From: Candidatus Bathyarchaeota archaeon
Lineage (GTDB): Archaea; Thermoproteota; Bathyarchaeia; Bathyarchaeales; Bathycorpusculaceae
Length of the DNA stretch: 64,000 nucleotides
Direction of reading: 5' to 3'
Assembly (NCBI GenBank): GCA_026014595.1
Contig: JAOZHY010000048.1
Location: forward strand, 1 to 64,000
Each line of letters begins with the position of its first letter. Position 1 is the first letter of the stretch. Positions 42,002 to 50,776 of the stretch are shown here, in pieces. Made by a program: the position numbers and the translations under genes. Below the pieces are notes generated by a model. That model was not told the origin of the DNA. It saw only the letters and a list, made by a program, of their open reading frames with translations, and searched no databases.

Positions 42002-42784
42002 TTGCTTAAGAAACTTCTCTCCATCCTCGGCGTTTACAAACTGTATGAAAAATGGCTTTGGATTCAGGTAAAGAACGGCGCGAAACTGGAGCACATCGCC
42101 ATAATCTTAGACGGAAACAGGCGGTGGGCTTCGGAACAAGAACTTAACCCTTGGCTGGGTCACAAAAAAGGCGCAGAAACCGTTGAGCAACTTCTGGATT
42201 GGTGCCAGAAACTCGACGTCAAATTCATGACGCTCTACACGTTTTCAACGGAGAATTTCAAGCGTCCTCCAGAGGAAATCGAGGAGATTATGCGAATTGC
42301 TGAAGAAAAGTTTCGGAAACTCTTGACTGACGAGCGCATCCACCGGAACAAAGTCCATGTTAAAGTCATCGGCAGAGTAAACCTGCTGCCAGAGAGCCTG
42401 CAACAACTAATCGCGGAAGTGGAGAAAGCCACAGAAAATTACGACAATCAATTTTTGAATTTCGCTTTCGCATACGGCGGCAGAGCCGAAATCGTGGACG
42501 CCACAAAGATGATTGCACAGAAAGTGAGAGACGGCGAACTCAAAATCGAAGACGTGGACGAAAACACGTTCGAAAAGTACCTGTACACCTCACACATGCC
42601 AAAACAGGAACCTGACTTAATCATCCGAACCTCAGGCGAGGAAAGACTCAGCGGCTTCCTCCTCTGGCAGTCAGCGTACAGCGAACTGGCGTTTCTGGAT
42701 GTTTACTGGCCTGACTTCCGCTTAATCGACCTTTTAAGAACCATCAGGACTTTCCAAAAGCGCAAACGCAGGTATGGCGCATAG
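42002..42784 (+). CDS. uppS: cis-prenyltransferase (undecaprenyl/dolichyl diphosphate synthase type)
   Basis: 260 residues from a TTG with a GAGG upstream. Family motifs in order: HIAIILDGNRRWASEQ (the catalytic Asp and diphosphate-binding region), the FSTENFKRPPEE motif, and a C-terminal IRTSGEERLSGFLLWQSAYSE with EL(A)F(L)xVYWPDF. It condenses isopentenyl diphosphate to make the long-chain lipid carrier for glycan transfer, in keeping with the GT39-type enzyme at 36 kb. Archaeal dolichol chain length is not predictable. It is convergent with the OBG GTPase gene. Confidence 0.93.
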   Translation: MLKKLLSILGVYKLYEKWLWIQVKNGAKLEHIAIILDGNRRWASEQELNPWLGHKKGAETVEQLLDWCQKLDVKFMTLYTFSTENFKRPPEEIEEIMRIAEEKFRKLLTDERIHRNKVHVKVIGRVNLLPESLQQLIAEVEKATENYDNQFLNFAFAYGGRAEIVDATKMIAQKVRDGELKIEDVDENTFEKYLYTSHMPKQEPDLIIRTSGEERLSGFLLWQSAYSELAFLDVYWPDFRLIDLLRTIRTFQKRKRRYGA

Positions 42785-42792
42785 ACGCTTTT

Positions 42793-44016
42793 TCAGGCGC
42801 GTTTTTTGGCGCTTACGATGGATATGACGTCTCTGTCCTTCAACACAGCGTTTTCGCCTATCCGCTTTTTCTCACGCGCGTCCACAGCGTAGATGAAACT
42901 TTCACCGAGTTCCGTGTGGATTAGGTAGGCGAACTGGCGTGCGGTTATTCCGTAAGGTACGAGGTAAGCGTCTGGCAGCACTTTGCCGTTGTGGTCAGCT
43001 AAATGCTCCACGTCTTCCACTGGGTAGACAGTTATCATGTTTAGGAGTTTGAAGTAGGCCATGTTTATGGCGTCTTGGACTCCTGTGGAGCCGTTTTTGA
43101 GGAGTACACGTTCGCGTATGGTTTCTAACGCTTTTATTTGGCTTGGGGACAGTTTGCTTTGTTCGAGGATTTTGAAGTTGCAGTCGCCTGGCTTGTAGTC
43201 GATTAGTTGCTTTTCCGCGGCACGCCTCAGCGCTAGTTCAGCTTCTGCACTGCAGGGTATAACGGTGTAGCCGAGCTTTCTTAGGCGTTCGACGTTTGCC
43301 TCGGCGTTTGGCAGGTCTATTTTGTTGGCGACTATGAGCATCGGTTTCGAAGCTCGCCTGAGTGCGTCCACGAATTTCAGGAGGTCTTCTTCGCTCCATG
43401 AGGTAGGTTTGTCAGCGTTCAAGCCCGTGTTTCTGATAGCCTCGAAGATGTGGCTGCGTTTTATGCCTAAACCGCTTAAGCGCTCTTCCAGCATGCTGTA
43501 GATGTCTTTGGATTCGGCTTCAGCTGTCCGTGCGAGTTTTTGCCAGTCTTTTTTGAGTATGGTTGCCATCCACATAGTTATCTCCCGTTCGAGGAACTGC
43601 ACGTCTTCCAGCGGGTCGTGTTCACCAGGCTTGCACAGGCGTCCTTCGCAGTCGGTTCCACCTGAGGCGTCTACTATGTGGATGAGGGCGTCTGCTCGGC
43701 GGATTTCGTCGAGAAACTGGTTTCCCAATCCGCGTCCTTCCCAAGCGCCTGGGACGATGCCGGCCACGTCGATGAGTTCGACTGGGATGAGGCGTATGCC
43801 GTTTAGGCAGATGCTGTTTTTTGGGTTGTCGTTGACTTGGAATTCTTGGTGGACGCATGGTGTTCTGACGTAGCCAACGCCGCGGTTGGGTTTTATCGTG
43901 GTGAAGGGGTAGTTTGCGATTTCAACTGGCACCAGAGTTGCGGCGCTGAAGAAAGTGGATTTGCCCGTGTTGGGCTTGCCGATTATGCCTAATAAGCGCG
44001 AGTATGACCTTTGCAT
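42793..44016 (-). CDS. OBG-family GTPase (DRG/YchF-like) with a C-terminal TGS domain
   Basis: 407 residues. G1 is GIIGKPNTGKSTFF, G3 is IDVAGIVPGAWEGRGLGNQFL (DxxG), and G4 is IVANKIDLPNAE. An insertion with many helices follows G3 (SWSEEDLLKFV). The C-terminal TGS domain (about 330-400) contains ITVYPVEDV and the basic SAKKRA end. In archaea these GTPases associate with ribosomes or tRNA. The start at 44016 gives a perfect P-loop position at residue 13 or so. It faces the cis-prenyltransferase gene tail to tail. Confidence 0.9.
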   Translation of the reverse strand: MQRSYSRLLGIIGKPNTGKSTFFSAATLVPVEIANYPFTTIKPNRGVGYVRTPCVHQEFQVNDNPKNSICLNGIRLIPVELIDVAGIVPGAWEGRGLGNQFLDEIRRADALIHIVDASGGTDCEGRLCKPGEHDPLEDVQFLEREITMWMATILKKDWQKLARTAEAESKDIYSMLEERLSGLGIKRSHIFEAIRNTGLNADKPTSWSEEDLLKFVDALRRASKPMLIVANKIDLPNAEANVERLRKLGYTVIPCSAEAELALRRAAEKQLIDYKPGDCNFKILEQSKLSPSQIKALETIRERVLLKNGSTGVQDAINMAYFKLLNMITVYPVEDVEHLADHNGKVLPDAYLVPYGITARQFAYLIHTELGESFIYAVDAREKKRIGENAVLKDRDVISIVSAKKRA

Positions 44017-44271
44017 TTGTCAGCGTTCACCATTTCCGCGTTACTATTTGGATTCGTGGTGCTATATGATTTGTGCCTGTGGCTTTTTGTTTGGCGCGCC
44101 GGTGTGATGATGCTGACTGAAATTACTCTTTGTCATTTGTCAAGGTTTTATAGCCATTATCTATTCTAACGTGTACGAATGTTCTATTTTTATGGAGGAA
44201 TGTTTAAATAACTTCCTAAATGCTTGAACAATAGTTTAACGCTAAACCTTGAAACATGAAGGGAAGTTACC

Positions 44272-44721
44272 ATGGAAAACCTTGACGACATCGACATCCG
44301 AATCCTCAATCTGCTGCAAGAAGACAGCCGGTTAAGCTACAACAAGATAGCAATGAAACTCCGATTGTCCGTTGGCACAGTGTTCAACCACATCAAAAAC
44401 CTGCAGAAAAAGGGCGTGCTACAGGGTTACACGGTAATTCTCGACTGGACTAAACTCGGTTACAGCTTAACCGCGCTTGTGCTGGTCCAAACTGAGGGCA
44501 AACACATCATGGAAGTGGAGACCGAAATCGCCAAAGCATCAAACGTTATCGCCGTTTATGATGTCACTGGCGACTATGACGCTGTTGTGGTTAGCAAGTT
44601 CAAGGACAGGAACAGCTTGAACGTTTTCATCAAAGGCTTGCTGGCTATGCCGTTCGTCAGGAGAACGGTCACTAACGTTGCATTCAGCGCAGTTAAAGAG
44701 GACTTCAGAGTAAAACTATAG
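44272..44721 (+). CDS. Lrp/AsnC-family transcriptional regulator
   Basis: 149 residues. The N-terminal helix-turn-helix is IDIRILNLLQEDSRLSYNKIAMKLRLSVGTVFNHIKNL. A RAM (ligand-binding) domain fills the C-terminal half, with VIAVYDVTGDYDAVVVSKF. The classical feast/famine regulator architecture binds amino acids and oligomerises. It is followed after 23 nt by the RHH gene. With a stand-alone RAM protein at 45.4 kb it forms a small regulatory group. Upstream, 255 bp (44017-44271) between the divergent OBG gene and this gene contain a likely promoter. Confidence 0.93.
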   Translation: MENLDDIDIRILNLLQEDSRLSYNKIAMKLRLSVGTVFNHIKNLQKKGVLQGYTVILDWTKLGYSLTALVLVQTEGKHIMEVETEIAKASNVIAVYDVTGDYDAVVVSKFKDRNSLNVFIKGLLAMPFVRRTVTNVAFSAVKEDFRVKL

Positions 44722-44744
44722 AACGTGTTTAGGAGAAAAACCTG

Positions 44745-45287
44745 ATGAACCCAACAAGAATAACAGTTGCTTTTGACCAGTCAACAGCCAGCCTTCTGGA
44801 AAAACTCAGCGGAGAAACCGAGCTTTCTCAGAGCGAACTCATGCGGCGTGCGCTGCGTTTCTACAACGAGAACAAAATGCTCTGGGATTCTGCTCAGAGA
44901 AAAAAGACGTTCGACTACTTGGATTTGCTTTCCAGCGGCGAGCATGTTATTTTGGATGTTGACCACTGGCTTCTCTTTCTGAGCCTAGTTGAATCCTGCA
45001 CTGAAGAGGACAAGTTTTGGCGCAGTCACAGAGAAGTGGCTCGTTCTCACGCGGAGCAGTTGAGGAGTAAGGTGCATACTGCAGAGGAACTCTTATCCCG
45101 TCTTGAGACCTGCAACTTGTTTAGAATGACCAAGAACTCGGAAACCGATTTCACGTTGATTTTGGGTTCGGAGCTTCCGAAGAAATTCGTAAAAATCTTC
45201 ATTGAAGAGTATTTTTCAGCGATGGGCATTAAGGCTGAGATTAAGGAGCACTTGGCTAAGCTAATTGTCACTGTGAATCGTCGTTAA
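44745..45287 (+). CDS. Ribbon-helix-helix (CopG/NikR-like) regulator with a C-terminal extra domain
   Basis: 180 residues. The N-terminal TRITVAFDQSTASLLEKLS and SQSELMRRALRFY are a standard RHH DNA-binding fold. The remaining 120 residues (long helix, then LILGSELPKKFVKIF and AEIKEHLAKLIVTVN) form an alpha/beta domain of unknown type that resembles a small-molecule-binding or dimerisation domain. It is co-directional with, and 23 nt after, the Lrp-type gene. The ligand is not known. Confidence 0.75.
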   Translation: MNPTRITVAFDQSTASLLEKLSGETELSQSELMRRALRFYNENKMLWDSAQRKKTFDYLDLLSSGEHVILDVDHWLLFLSLVESCTEEDKFWRSHREVARSHAEQLRSKVHTAEELLSRLETCNLFRMTKNSETDFTLILGSELPKKFVKIFIEEYFSAMGIKAEIKEHLAKLIVTVNRR

Positions 45288-45387
45288 GGCTTTGCATCGA
45301 ACTTGTTTCAAGCGTTCCATAGAATGAGCGTTATGTTAGAAAAGAGGATGGGAAGAATTGGTGCGTGCAACAACTTGGATAAGGGCG

Positions 45388-45621
45388 CTATTCTTCCATC
45401 ATTATCAACGTCAGTGTTGACCGCACTTTGGCGAGTGCCCGGATTCGGCGGGTCACCATATCCTTCAGTTTTTCCATGGTGTCGGCTCTGATTTTGGTGA
45501 TTATGTCGTACACGCCGTAGGAAAAGTAGGCTTCCTCCACGCCTTCTATTATTTTCAGTTCTTTCAGGACTTCGTCTTCGGAACCTGACTCTACGTTTAT
45601 TAGCACAAAAGCTCTCGGCAT
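45388..45621 (-). CDS. Single-domain RAM (AsnC C-terminal-like) regulator
   Basis: 77 residues. The whole protein corresponds to the RAM domain of Lrp: AFVLINVESGSEDEVLKELKII, then EEAYFSYGVYDIITKI, then STLTLIMMEE. It has no HTH of its own. Such proteins can oligomerise with full-length Lrp regulators and alter their ligand response. It is encoded opposite to the Lrp/RHH pair at 44.3-45.3 kb, with a 100-bp gap. The opposite-strand ORF at 45303-45491 is a shadow. Confidence 0.88.
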   Translation of the reverse strand: MPRAFVLINVESGSEDEVLKELKIIEGVEEAYFSYGVYDIITKIRADTMEKLKDMVTRRIRALAKVRSTLTLIMMEE

Positions 45622-45772
45622 TCTGTTCTCCTCAGTTATTCTAACGACGCTAATGATTAAAATGTTTTGCCGTTATGCGGTTGTAAAGGGTCAGCGTGAC
45701 GGATAATATGTCGCGGGGCTGATGATAGCCTCTCTGCAGGGTATTTCTATTAGGCTCAAAGGGGTTAGATGT

Positions 45773-47752
45773 TTAGTGTTTGTGTTTCTTGAAATACATC
45801 AACAAGCCCGCAGCAGCCACAGCACTTATTGAAGCGGTGGAGACCGCTGCCACCGGCAAGAGTGGGAAAGATTCAGGTGCATTTACGCTGAAGAGCACAG
45901 TTTCAGAAGCCGCAAAAACTCCTTCAGTTGTGTTTCCGTAGACCGTTAAGCTGTGCGTGCCTTGCGAGAGGCTGGTTAGCGTAGTGTTTTGGAGAATTGT
46001 GACGTTTGACTGGTAATCGAGGCTATAACCTAACCAGCTGACTGGCTGGGTCACGACTAAGTCCAGTGGAACATCAGAAGCGCTGTAGGTTATGTTTTCC
46101 GGCGAAAGAATAATTATGCGTAATCCGCCGGTTGGAGGGGCAGGTTGGTCGGGCTGCGCTGTTGGAACCCACTCTGCGAACTCAACTGTTACGCTGCTAA
46201 TATCGAAAGGTGATGTGAGGGGATACTGGTCTGTGAAATTTTCGTAGACGACATAGGGGGTTTCGCCTATTCCGTCGCCGTTGGTGTCTGAACCTGTATA
46301 GTCATCCCAGTAGTTGCCTTCTTTGCCGTTGTCGAAGGTGTTTCCTTCTGAATAGTACGTGTCGTTCTGGACGAACCACCAATAAACCTGATGTTCCTCG
46401 TAAGCTTGTGCTGCGTTATCTAGAAAGTTGTTGTGGTAGAAGGTGTTGTAGTTTGAGATGGAGAGATAAATGGCGTATTCGGTGGAACCTGACAAGGTGT
46501 TTCCCAGAATGGAGTTTTGGTGAGCACCACTCAGCATTATTGCATACTTGCATCCAGAGATCAGGTTTTTGAAAACTACTGAATTTTTGGAATTCCTAAG
46601 AGAGATTCCGCTCTCTGGGCAAGTTATGTTGTTTTCATATATGTAATTGTGGTCTGGGATAACCTGTTGTTCCGATACGGAAGTGTACTGTACCGTGTCA
46701 ACCTTGACCGCGGCTTGTCCGGTTGAGGAAATATCGTTTCCCTGTACTTTGTTGTAGGATGAGGCGGTGAGGCTGACTCCGAACCCGTTGGTTGCCTTTA
46801 TTGAATTACCCGCTATGGTGTTGTTGTGAGAGGCTGAGAGTTCGATGGCGGCGCTGTTGTATGAAGCCATGGAGCCTGTTACTGCGAGTTGGTTGTCCAC
46901 GATGATGTTGCTATGCGAGTTCCTAAGTACAATGTTGCCTCTGCAATTGGTTATTCTGGTATTACTTGTTCCGGAAAGCTCTATAGTTGTTCTCAGGTTT
47001 GCGGTTGAGCCAGCATTTTGGACCACCATGTTCTTGCATCCTATGAGAATTACTTGCGCTGCGCCGTCTATGACTTGACCTGATTGGTGTTCAAGGTAAA
47101 CAAGAGGTTTGCCGTTGATGGTGTTGCCACTAAAAACGTTCAGGGAGGAGGGCTCGTTTAAAATTAAGCCGCCATCAATGAATACGTTGTTGGAGAATAC
47201 TGTGTTGTTGCAACGGAACAGCACGCCGTATTGGCTGTTTTTAGAGACGATGGTGTTGCCGGAGACAAAAGCATCGGTTGTGTCAAGAGTCATGCCAAAA
47301 TACGCGGTTTCCAGGTAGTTGTCGAGGACTCGGTTGTTGGATGCGGTTGAATTGCTCTCAAAATCTATGGAGCGCAGTTCAATACCTGTTCCGAAATTGA
47401 TGATGCGGATATTTTTTATTGTTATGTCTTTTCTTCCATGCGCCGCTATTGCCACGCCTGTTCCAGTTCCTTGAATTGTTCTGCCTGAACCATCAAAAAC
47501 GACTCCGTCTTTCTCGATAGTGATAAAAATCTGCCCGTTATCCACGCTACCGCTTAATTCCCCAACTAAAGTGTACAAGTTGCCGCTTCTCGTTATCATA
47601 TCAGTTCCCTGAACTGCGCCGTCAGGTGCTATTCTAATCTCTCCCGTCCATGGACCGGGTGCGGCCTGAACGCTGGATCTTATAGAAACAGCGAAACATG
47701 ACACTGCCAAGATTACAAGGAGAATTGTCATTGTAACCGCTGTTTTCCTCAT
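45773..47752 (-). CDS. Surface beta-helix protein (NosD/PbH1-like) with an Ig-like module and C-terminal anchor
   Basis: 659 residues. The signal peptide (about 1-30, with VILAVSCFAVSI) is followed by about 350 residues of repeated PbH1-like strands (NNTVFSNNVFIDGG, NSHSNIIVDNQLAV, HNNTIAGNSIKATN, YNKVQGNDISSTG). A YWDDYTGSDTNGDGIG calcium-type loop with YPLTSPFD follows, a standard NosD/carbohydrate-binding hallmark. Then come a Pro-rich linker, an Ig-like module (PENITY...WLGYSLD...NVT) and a C-terminal helix (AVSTASISAVAAAGLLMYF) with a KKHKH tail. It is probably displayed on the cell surface. It shares the Ig-like module with the kelch protein. Confidence 0.82.
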   Translation of the reverse strand: MRKTAVTMTILLVILAVSCFAVSIRSSVQAAPGPWTGEIRIAPDGAVQGTDMITRSGNLYTLVGELSGSVDNGQIFITIEKDGVVFDGSGRTIQGTGTGVAIAAHGRKDITIKNIRIINFGTGIELRSIDFESNSTASNNRVLDNYLETAYFGMTLDTTDAFVSGNTIVSKNSQYGVLFRCNNTVFSNNVFIDGGLILNEPSSLNVFSGNTINGKPLVYLEHQSGQVIDGAAQVILIGCKNMVVQNAGSTANLRTTIELSGTSNTRITNCRGNIVLRNSHSNIIVDNQLAVTGSMASYNSAAIELSASHNNTIAGNSIKATNGFGVSLTASSYNKVQGNDISSTGQAAVKVDTVQYTSVSEQQVIPDHNYIYENNITCPESGISLRNSKNSVVFKNLISGCKYAIMLSGAHQNSILGNTLSGSTEYAIYLSISNYNTFYHNNFLDNAAQAYEEHQVYWWFVQNDTYYSEGNTFDNGKEGNYWDDYTGSDTNGDGIGETPYVVYENFTDQYPLTSPFDISSVTVEFAEWVPTAQPDQPAPPTGGLRIIILSPENITYSASDVPLDLVVTQPVSWLGYSLDYQSNVTILQNTTLTSLSQGTHSLTVYGNTTEGVFAASETVLFSVNAPESFPLLPVAAVSTASISAVAAAGLLMYFKKHKH

Positions 47753-47855
47753 TCCGTGATCCCAAAAATTTGGGGGATTTGGCGCTAAAAAAGGTTTTTG
47801 TCAAGGTTTCTTGACTAACCACACCTCTCTTAGTTAAGTTTTCTTGACTGAAGAC

Positions 47856-47947
47856 GTATTTGCTGCCTATTAGTGGTTGGTTGCAGGAATCTATAGAGGG
47901 GAGAGGTCGCTATTGGTGCAGAAAACCGCCAAACCATGTTGAAAACA
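47856..47947 (+). repeat. Dispersed repeat family, copy 2
   Basis: The same element as at 33195 with about ten substitutions in 79 aligned bases, several of them preserving a short hairpin (GGTT...AACC becomes GGTT...AATC with a G-U pair). It lies in the 360-bp gap between the beta-helix and RimK genes and ends about 165 nt before the RimK start. The rest of the gap holds A-rich sequence with no other feature. Confidence 0.8.
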
Positions 47948-48113
47948 GCAGAAGAGCAGCGTCGCCCGCAGAGCAAACCCGTTGCAAAAAGCACAGATCA
48001 GTAACCAAAAATAAGCCATCCGCAACCAAACACCATCCTAATTCTCCACGGAAACTTTAAGAGCATAATCACTCAGCAATCAATGCAGAACAAACATACA
48101 AGGAAGATCCACG

Positions 48114-48992
48114 TTGAAAATCGGAATCGCAACCAGAAACATGGAAGCCTGGAGCAGCACCCAACTCCGCGAAGCGCTTACGAAACGCGGAATCCCATAC
48201 GAATGCTTCACCTTCCCCAAACTAGTCGCCCAACTCGGAGCCAAACCAGCCTTCCGCGTAAACAACACCAAACTCATCGAAGACCTGGACGCACTCATAA
48301 TCCGCCCCATCGGACGCGGCTCCCTCGAAGAACTCATCTTCCGCATGGACATGCTCTACAAGCTGGAACGCCTCGGCTTCTACGTCATAAACCCCGCTGA
48401 AGCCATCGAACACTGCGCCGACAAATACGACATCCTCGCCATCCTCGAAGATAACAACATCCCAGTCCCGCGCACCGTCGCAACCGAAAGCGTCGCTGAG
48501 GCTCTGAAAGCCTTCACCGAGCTCGGCGGAGATGTCGTGGTCAAACCCATATTCGGCTCCAGAGGCATCGGCGCCACACGGCTAGTCGACCCTGAAATCG
48601 CCGCCACAGTCTTCAAAGCCATAACCTTCCACCACGGCGTAATCTACCTCCAAGAATTCGTACCCCACGGAACCTCAGACATCCGCGCATTCGTCATCAA
48701 CAACCACGTCATAGCCTCAATGCGCCGCGTGGCAAAAAGCTGGAAAACAAACTACAGCCAAGGAGCAAAACCAGAGCCCACAGAACCCAGCCCCGAATAC
48801 GCGGAATTAGCCATAAAAGCCTCAAAAGCCGTCGGCTGCAAAATCGCAGGCGTTGACATCCTCGAAGGCCCAGATGGACCAAAAATCGTGGACGTAAACA
48901 GTCAACCAGGATGGAAAGGTCTCCAAACAGTCACCAAAGTCAACATCGCCGAAGAAATCGTAAACTTCGTCCTATCCGAACTCAAAAAATAG
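48114..48992 (+). CDS. RimK-family ATP-grasp ligase
   Basis: 292 residues from a TTG with AAGGAAGA before it. The ATP-grasp core shows GGDVVVKPIFGSRGIGATRL (ATP-binding Gly-rich loop), QEFVPHGTSDIRAFV and a DVNSQPGWKGLQ metal-binding end. The N-terminal part is the RimK pre-ATP-grasp domain. In archaea RimK relatives ligate glutamate to coenzyme F420 (CofF) or tetrahydromethanopterin (MptN), or modify proteins. Which one is not decidable here, but a glutamate ligase for a C1 cofactor would fit an acetogenic or methylotrophic archaeon. It precedes fdhD by 13 nt. Confidence 0.85.
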   Translation: MKIGIATRNMEAWSSTQLREALTKRGIPYECFTFPKLVAQLGAKPAFRVNNTKLIEDLDALIIRPIGRGSLEELIFRMDMLYKLERLGFYVINPAEAIEHCADKYDILAILEDNNIPVPRTVATESVAEALKAFTELGGDVVVKPIFGSRGIGATRLVDPEIAATVFKAITFHHGVIYLQEFVPHGTSDIRAFVINNHVIASMRRVAKSWKTNYSQGAKPEPTEPSPEYAELAIKASKAVGCKIAGVDILEGPDGPKIVDVNSQPGWKGLQTVTKVNIAEEIVNFVLSELKK

Positions 48993-49005
48993 AAGTGAAT
49001 TAGTC

Positions 49006-49785
49006 ATGCAGCAAGTTGAAATCACAAAATACGACCTTTCAACGAAAACATCCAAAAAAATAACCGACTACATAGCAGAAGAAAAGCCCCTCCACCTTTT
49101 CGTGAACAACATGCACTGGGCAACCATCCTCTGCACGCCTTCGAACCTGAAAGAGATGGCAGTTGGGCACTTGCTCTCCGAAGGAATCCTAAAATCCACC
49201 ACAGAAATCGAAGGAATCGCCCTCAAAGAAAACACCTGCACCGTGAAACTGAAACCAGGCATAGATGTCGAAGACCGCATAAAACTCTCCAGACTCCACG
49301 CACGCGTCATTGCATCCGCTTGCGGAAGCGACCAACCATACCAGTACACGGGCAAGGTGCCCACCGTCAAATCAGGATTAACCGTGAAAGCAGAAGTCGT
49401 CTTTAACTGCGTGAATCAGCTGAACTTCAGGGCTGAAGTTTTCAGGAAAACAGGTGGAGTACACGCAGCCGCCATCTACAAAGCCGATGGTGCATTGGTC
49501 GCCATCGCCGAGGATGTCGGCAGACACAACGCGGTTGACAAGGCTATTGGAATGGCAGCCTTGAACAAAGTGGATTTCGGCGAGTGTTTTCTGGCTTCGA
49601 CTGGAAGATTATCAGGTGACGTGGCATTCAAAGCCGCCAAGGTCGGCTTACCAATAGTCGCATCGCTTGCGGCTGCACTTTCTTCGGGCATCGAAACGGC
49701 TAAGGCGGCAAACCTCACGTTGGCAGGTTTTGTGCGGGGAAAACGCATGAACATCTACACTTTCGACAATAGAATCTTGTTGTAG
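49006..49785 (+). CDS. fdhD: Formate dehydrogenase accessory sulfurtransferase FdhD
   Basis: 259 residues. FdhD transfers sulfur to the molybdenum/tungsten bis-pterin cofactor of formate dehydrogenases. Hallmarks are GHLLSEGIL, the Cys loop (SACGSDQPY), TGGVHAAAIYK, AEDVGRHNAVDKAIG and the C-terminal LSSGIETA. The usual CxxC at the Cys loop is here CGSD, with only the first Cys retained. The E. coli enzyme needs both, so the mechanism may differ. It is 13 nt downstream of the RimK gene and overlaps the convergent AIR-synthase gene by 31 nt. No formate dehydrogenase lies in this window. Confidence 0.88.
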   Translation: MQQVEITKYDLSTKTSKKITDYIAEEKPLHLFVNNMHWATILCTPSNLKEMAVGHLLSEGILKSTTEIEGIALKENTCTVKLKPGIDVEDRIKLSRLHARVIASACGSDQPYQYTGKVPTVKSGLTVKAEVVFNCVNQLNFRAEVFRKTGGVHAAAIYKADGALVAIAEDVGRHNAVDKAIGMAALNKVDFGECFLASTGRLSGDVAFKAAKVGLPIVASLAAALSSGIETAKAANLTLAGFVRGKRMNIYTFDNRILL

Positions 49786-50756
49786 GGGTCATCAGCGACA
49801 CGCGGAAAAAGCGTAGCCTTTTTGTTCTTTCTGAGAATGCGGTCTTTGTTTTTCGTGAAAGTGCCCAGATAGCACGCTGAAATTTCCTGCTTTTGAAGTG
49901 TTTCTTCTACTTTCTCTTTAGCCCCGGAATCCACGGCTGCCAGAATGGTGCCCGTTGAAGACATGGATAACACCTGCTTCTCGGAAAGTCTGAAGGTATC
50001 CCACAGTATTTGTTCTTCGTTGCTTATGGGCATACTTTCGATTTCCACGCTGAACCCAACGCCAGAAGCATCAGCCATCTCGTTAAGAGCCGCCACCAAA
50101 CCGCCTTCGGTAGCGTCATGCATCGCGTGGACGCCGTCTATTTGCGAAAGCTGCAACGCTTCCCTAACGCAACTTTGCATGCGCACAAGCCGCGCTAATC
50201 TTGCCGCTTGCTCGACGCCGAATAACCGCTGGGCAAGCGCTTTATGCGTCAACGAGAAGTTGACAAGCGTCTCTAAACCCAACGCTTTCGTGCATAGAAT
50301 AAGGTCTCCGGGCTTGGCGTTTCCAGGCGTAATTAACTTTTCAGGTTCCACGGTGCCGTATGCAGTACATACGCCTGCCATCGTTGACAGCCCATCATAG
50401 GTGCCCGTGTGCCCCGTAACGATTGCCATGCCGAGTTCTTCAGCGGCGCCGCAAGCTTGCGACATGGCTGATTGGAATTTTTGAGGCTCAGTTGCTACTG
50501 GTCCAAGTAAGGTTATGGTGCAGAATTCTGGTTTTGCCCCGAACAACGCCACATCTGAGGCGGCGTAATGAATTAGTAGCCACCCGAACCACTCCTCTGG
50601 GACGCCGATGCATGGGTCTGTGGAGATTACTACGTACTTGTCGCCTAGACGGTGGACGCCTGAATCGTAACCCGGCATTGGCGGTATTATGACTCGTGCG
50701 TCTTTCTTTATGCAGTTTAAGAGTTTTTGGAGTTCTTCAGTGGCGAGTTTTCCCAT
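49755..50756 (-). CDS. AIR synthase-related (PurM/HypE-like) protein
   Basis: 333 residues. An ATP-binding fold with the PurM/HypE/SelD/ThiL architecture. Recognisable are the N-terminal GKLATEEL, the DxxxxGVPEEW segment, GHTGTYDGL, and the DATEGGLVAALNEMADASGVGF motif of HypE-like proteins. In hydrogenase maturation HypE makes the thiocyanate ligand, and ThiL phosphorylates thiamine phosphate. This protein is a divergent member and its substrate is open. Its 3' end overlaps fdhD by 31 nt (convergent), and its upstream neighbour on the same strand is the KaiC-like ATPase, 20 nt away. Confidence 0.75.
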   Translation of the reverse strand: MGKLATEELQKLLNCIKKDARVIIPPMPGYDSGVHRLGDKYVVISTDPCIGVPEEWFGWLLIHYAASDVALFGAKPEFCTITLLGPVATEPQKFQSAMSQACGAAEELGMAIVTGHTGTYDGLSTMAGVCTAYGTVEPEKLITPGNAKPGDLILCTKALGLETLVNFSLTHKALAQRLFGVEQAARLARLVRMQSCVREALQLSQIDGVHAMHDATEGGLVAALNEMADASGVGFSVEIESMPISNEEQILWDTFRLSEKQVLSMSSTGTILAAVDSGAKEKVEETLQKQEISACYLGTFTKNKDRILRKNKKATLFPRVADDPYNKILLSKV

Positions 50757-50776
50757 GTTCTCCTCAAATCCTGTGT

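Noticed and set aside
48083-48400. 105-residue Arg/His-rich ORF
   Set aside because: It is the out-of-frame shadow of the RimK-type ligase gene on the same strand.
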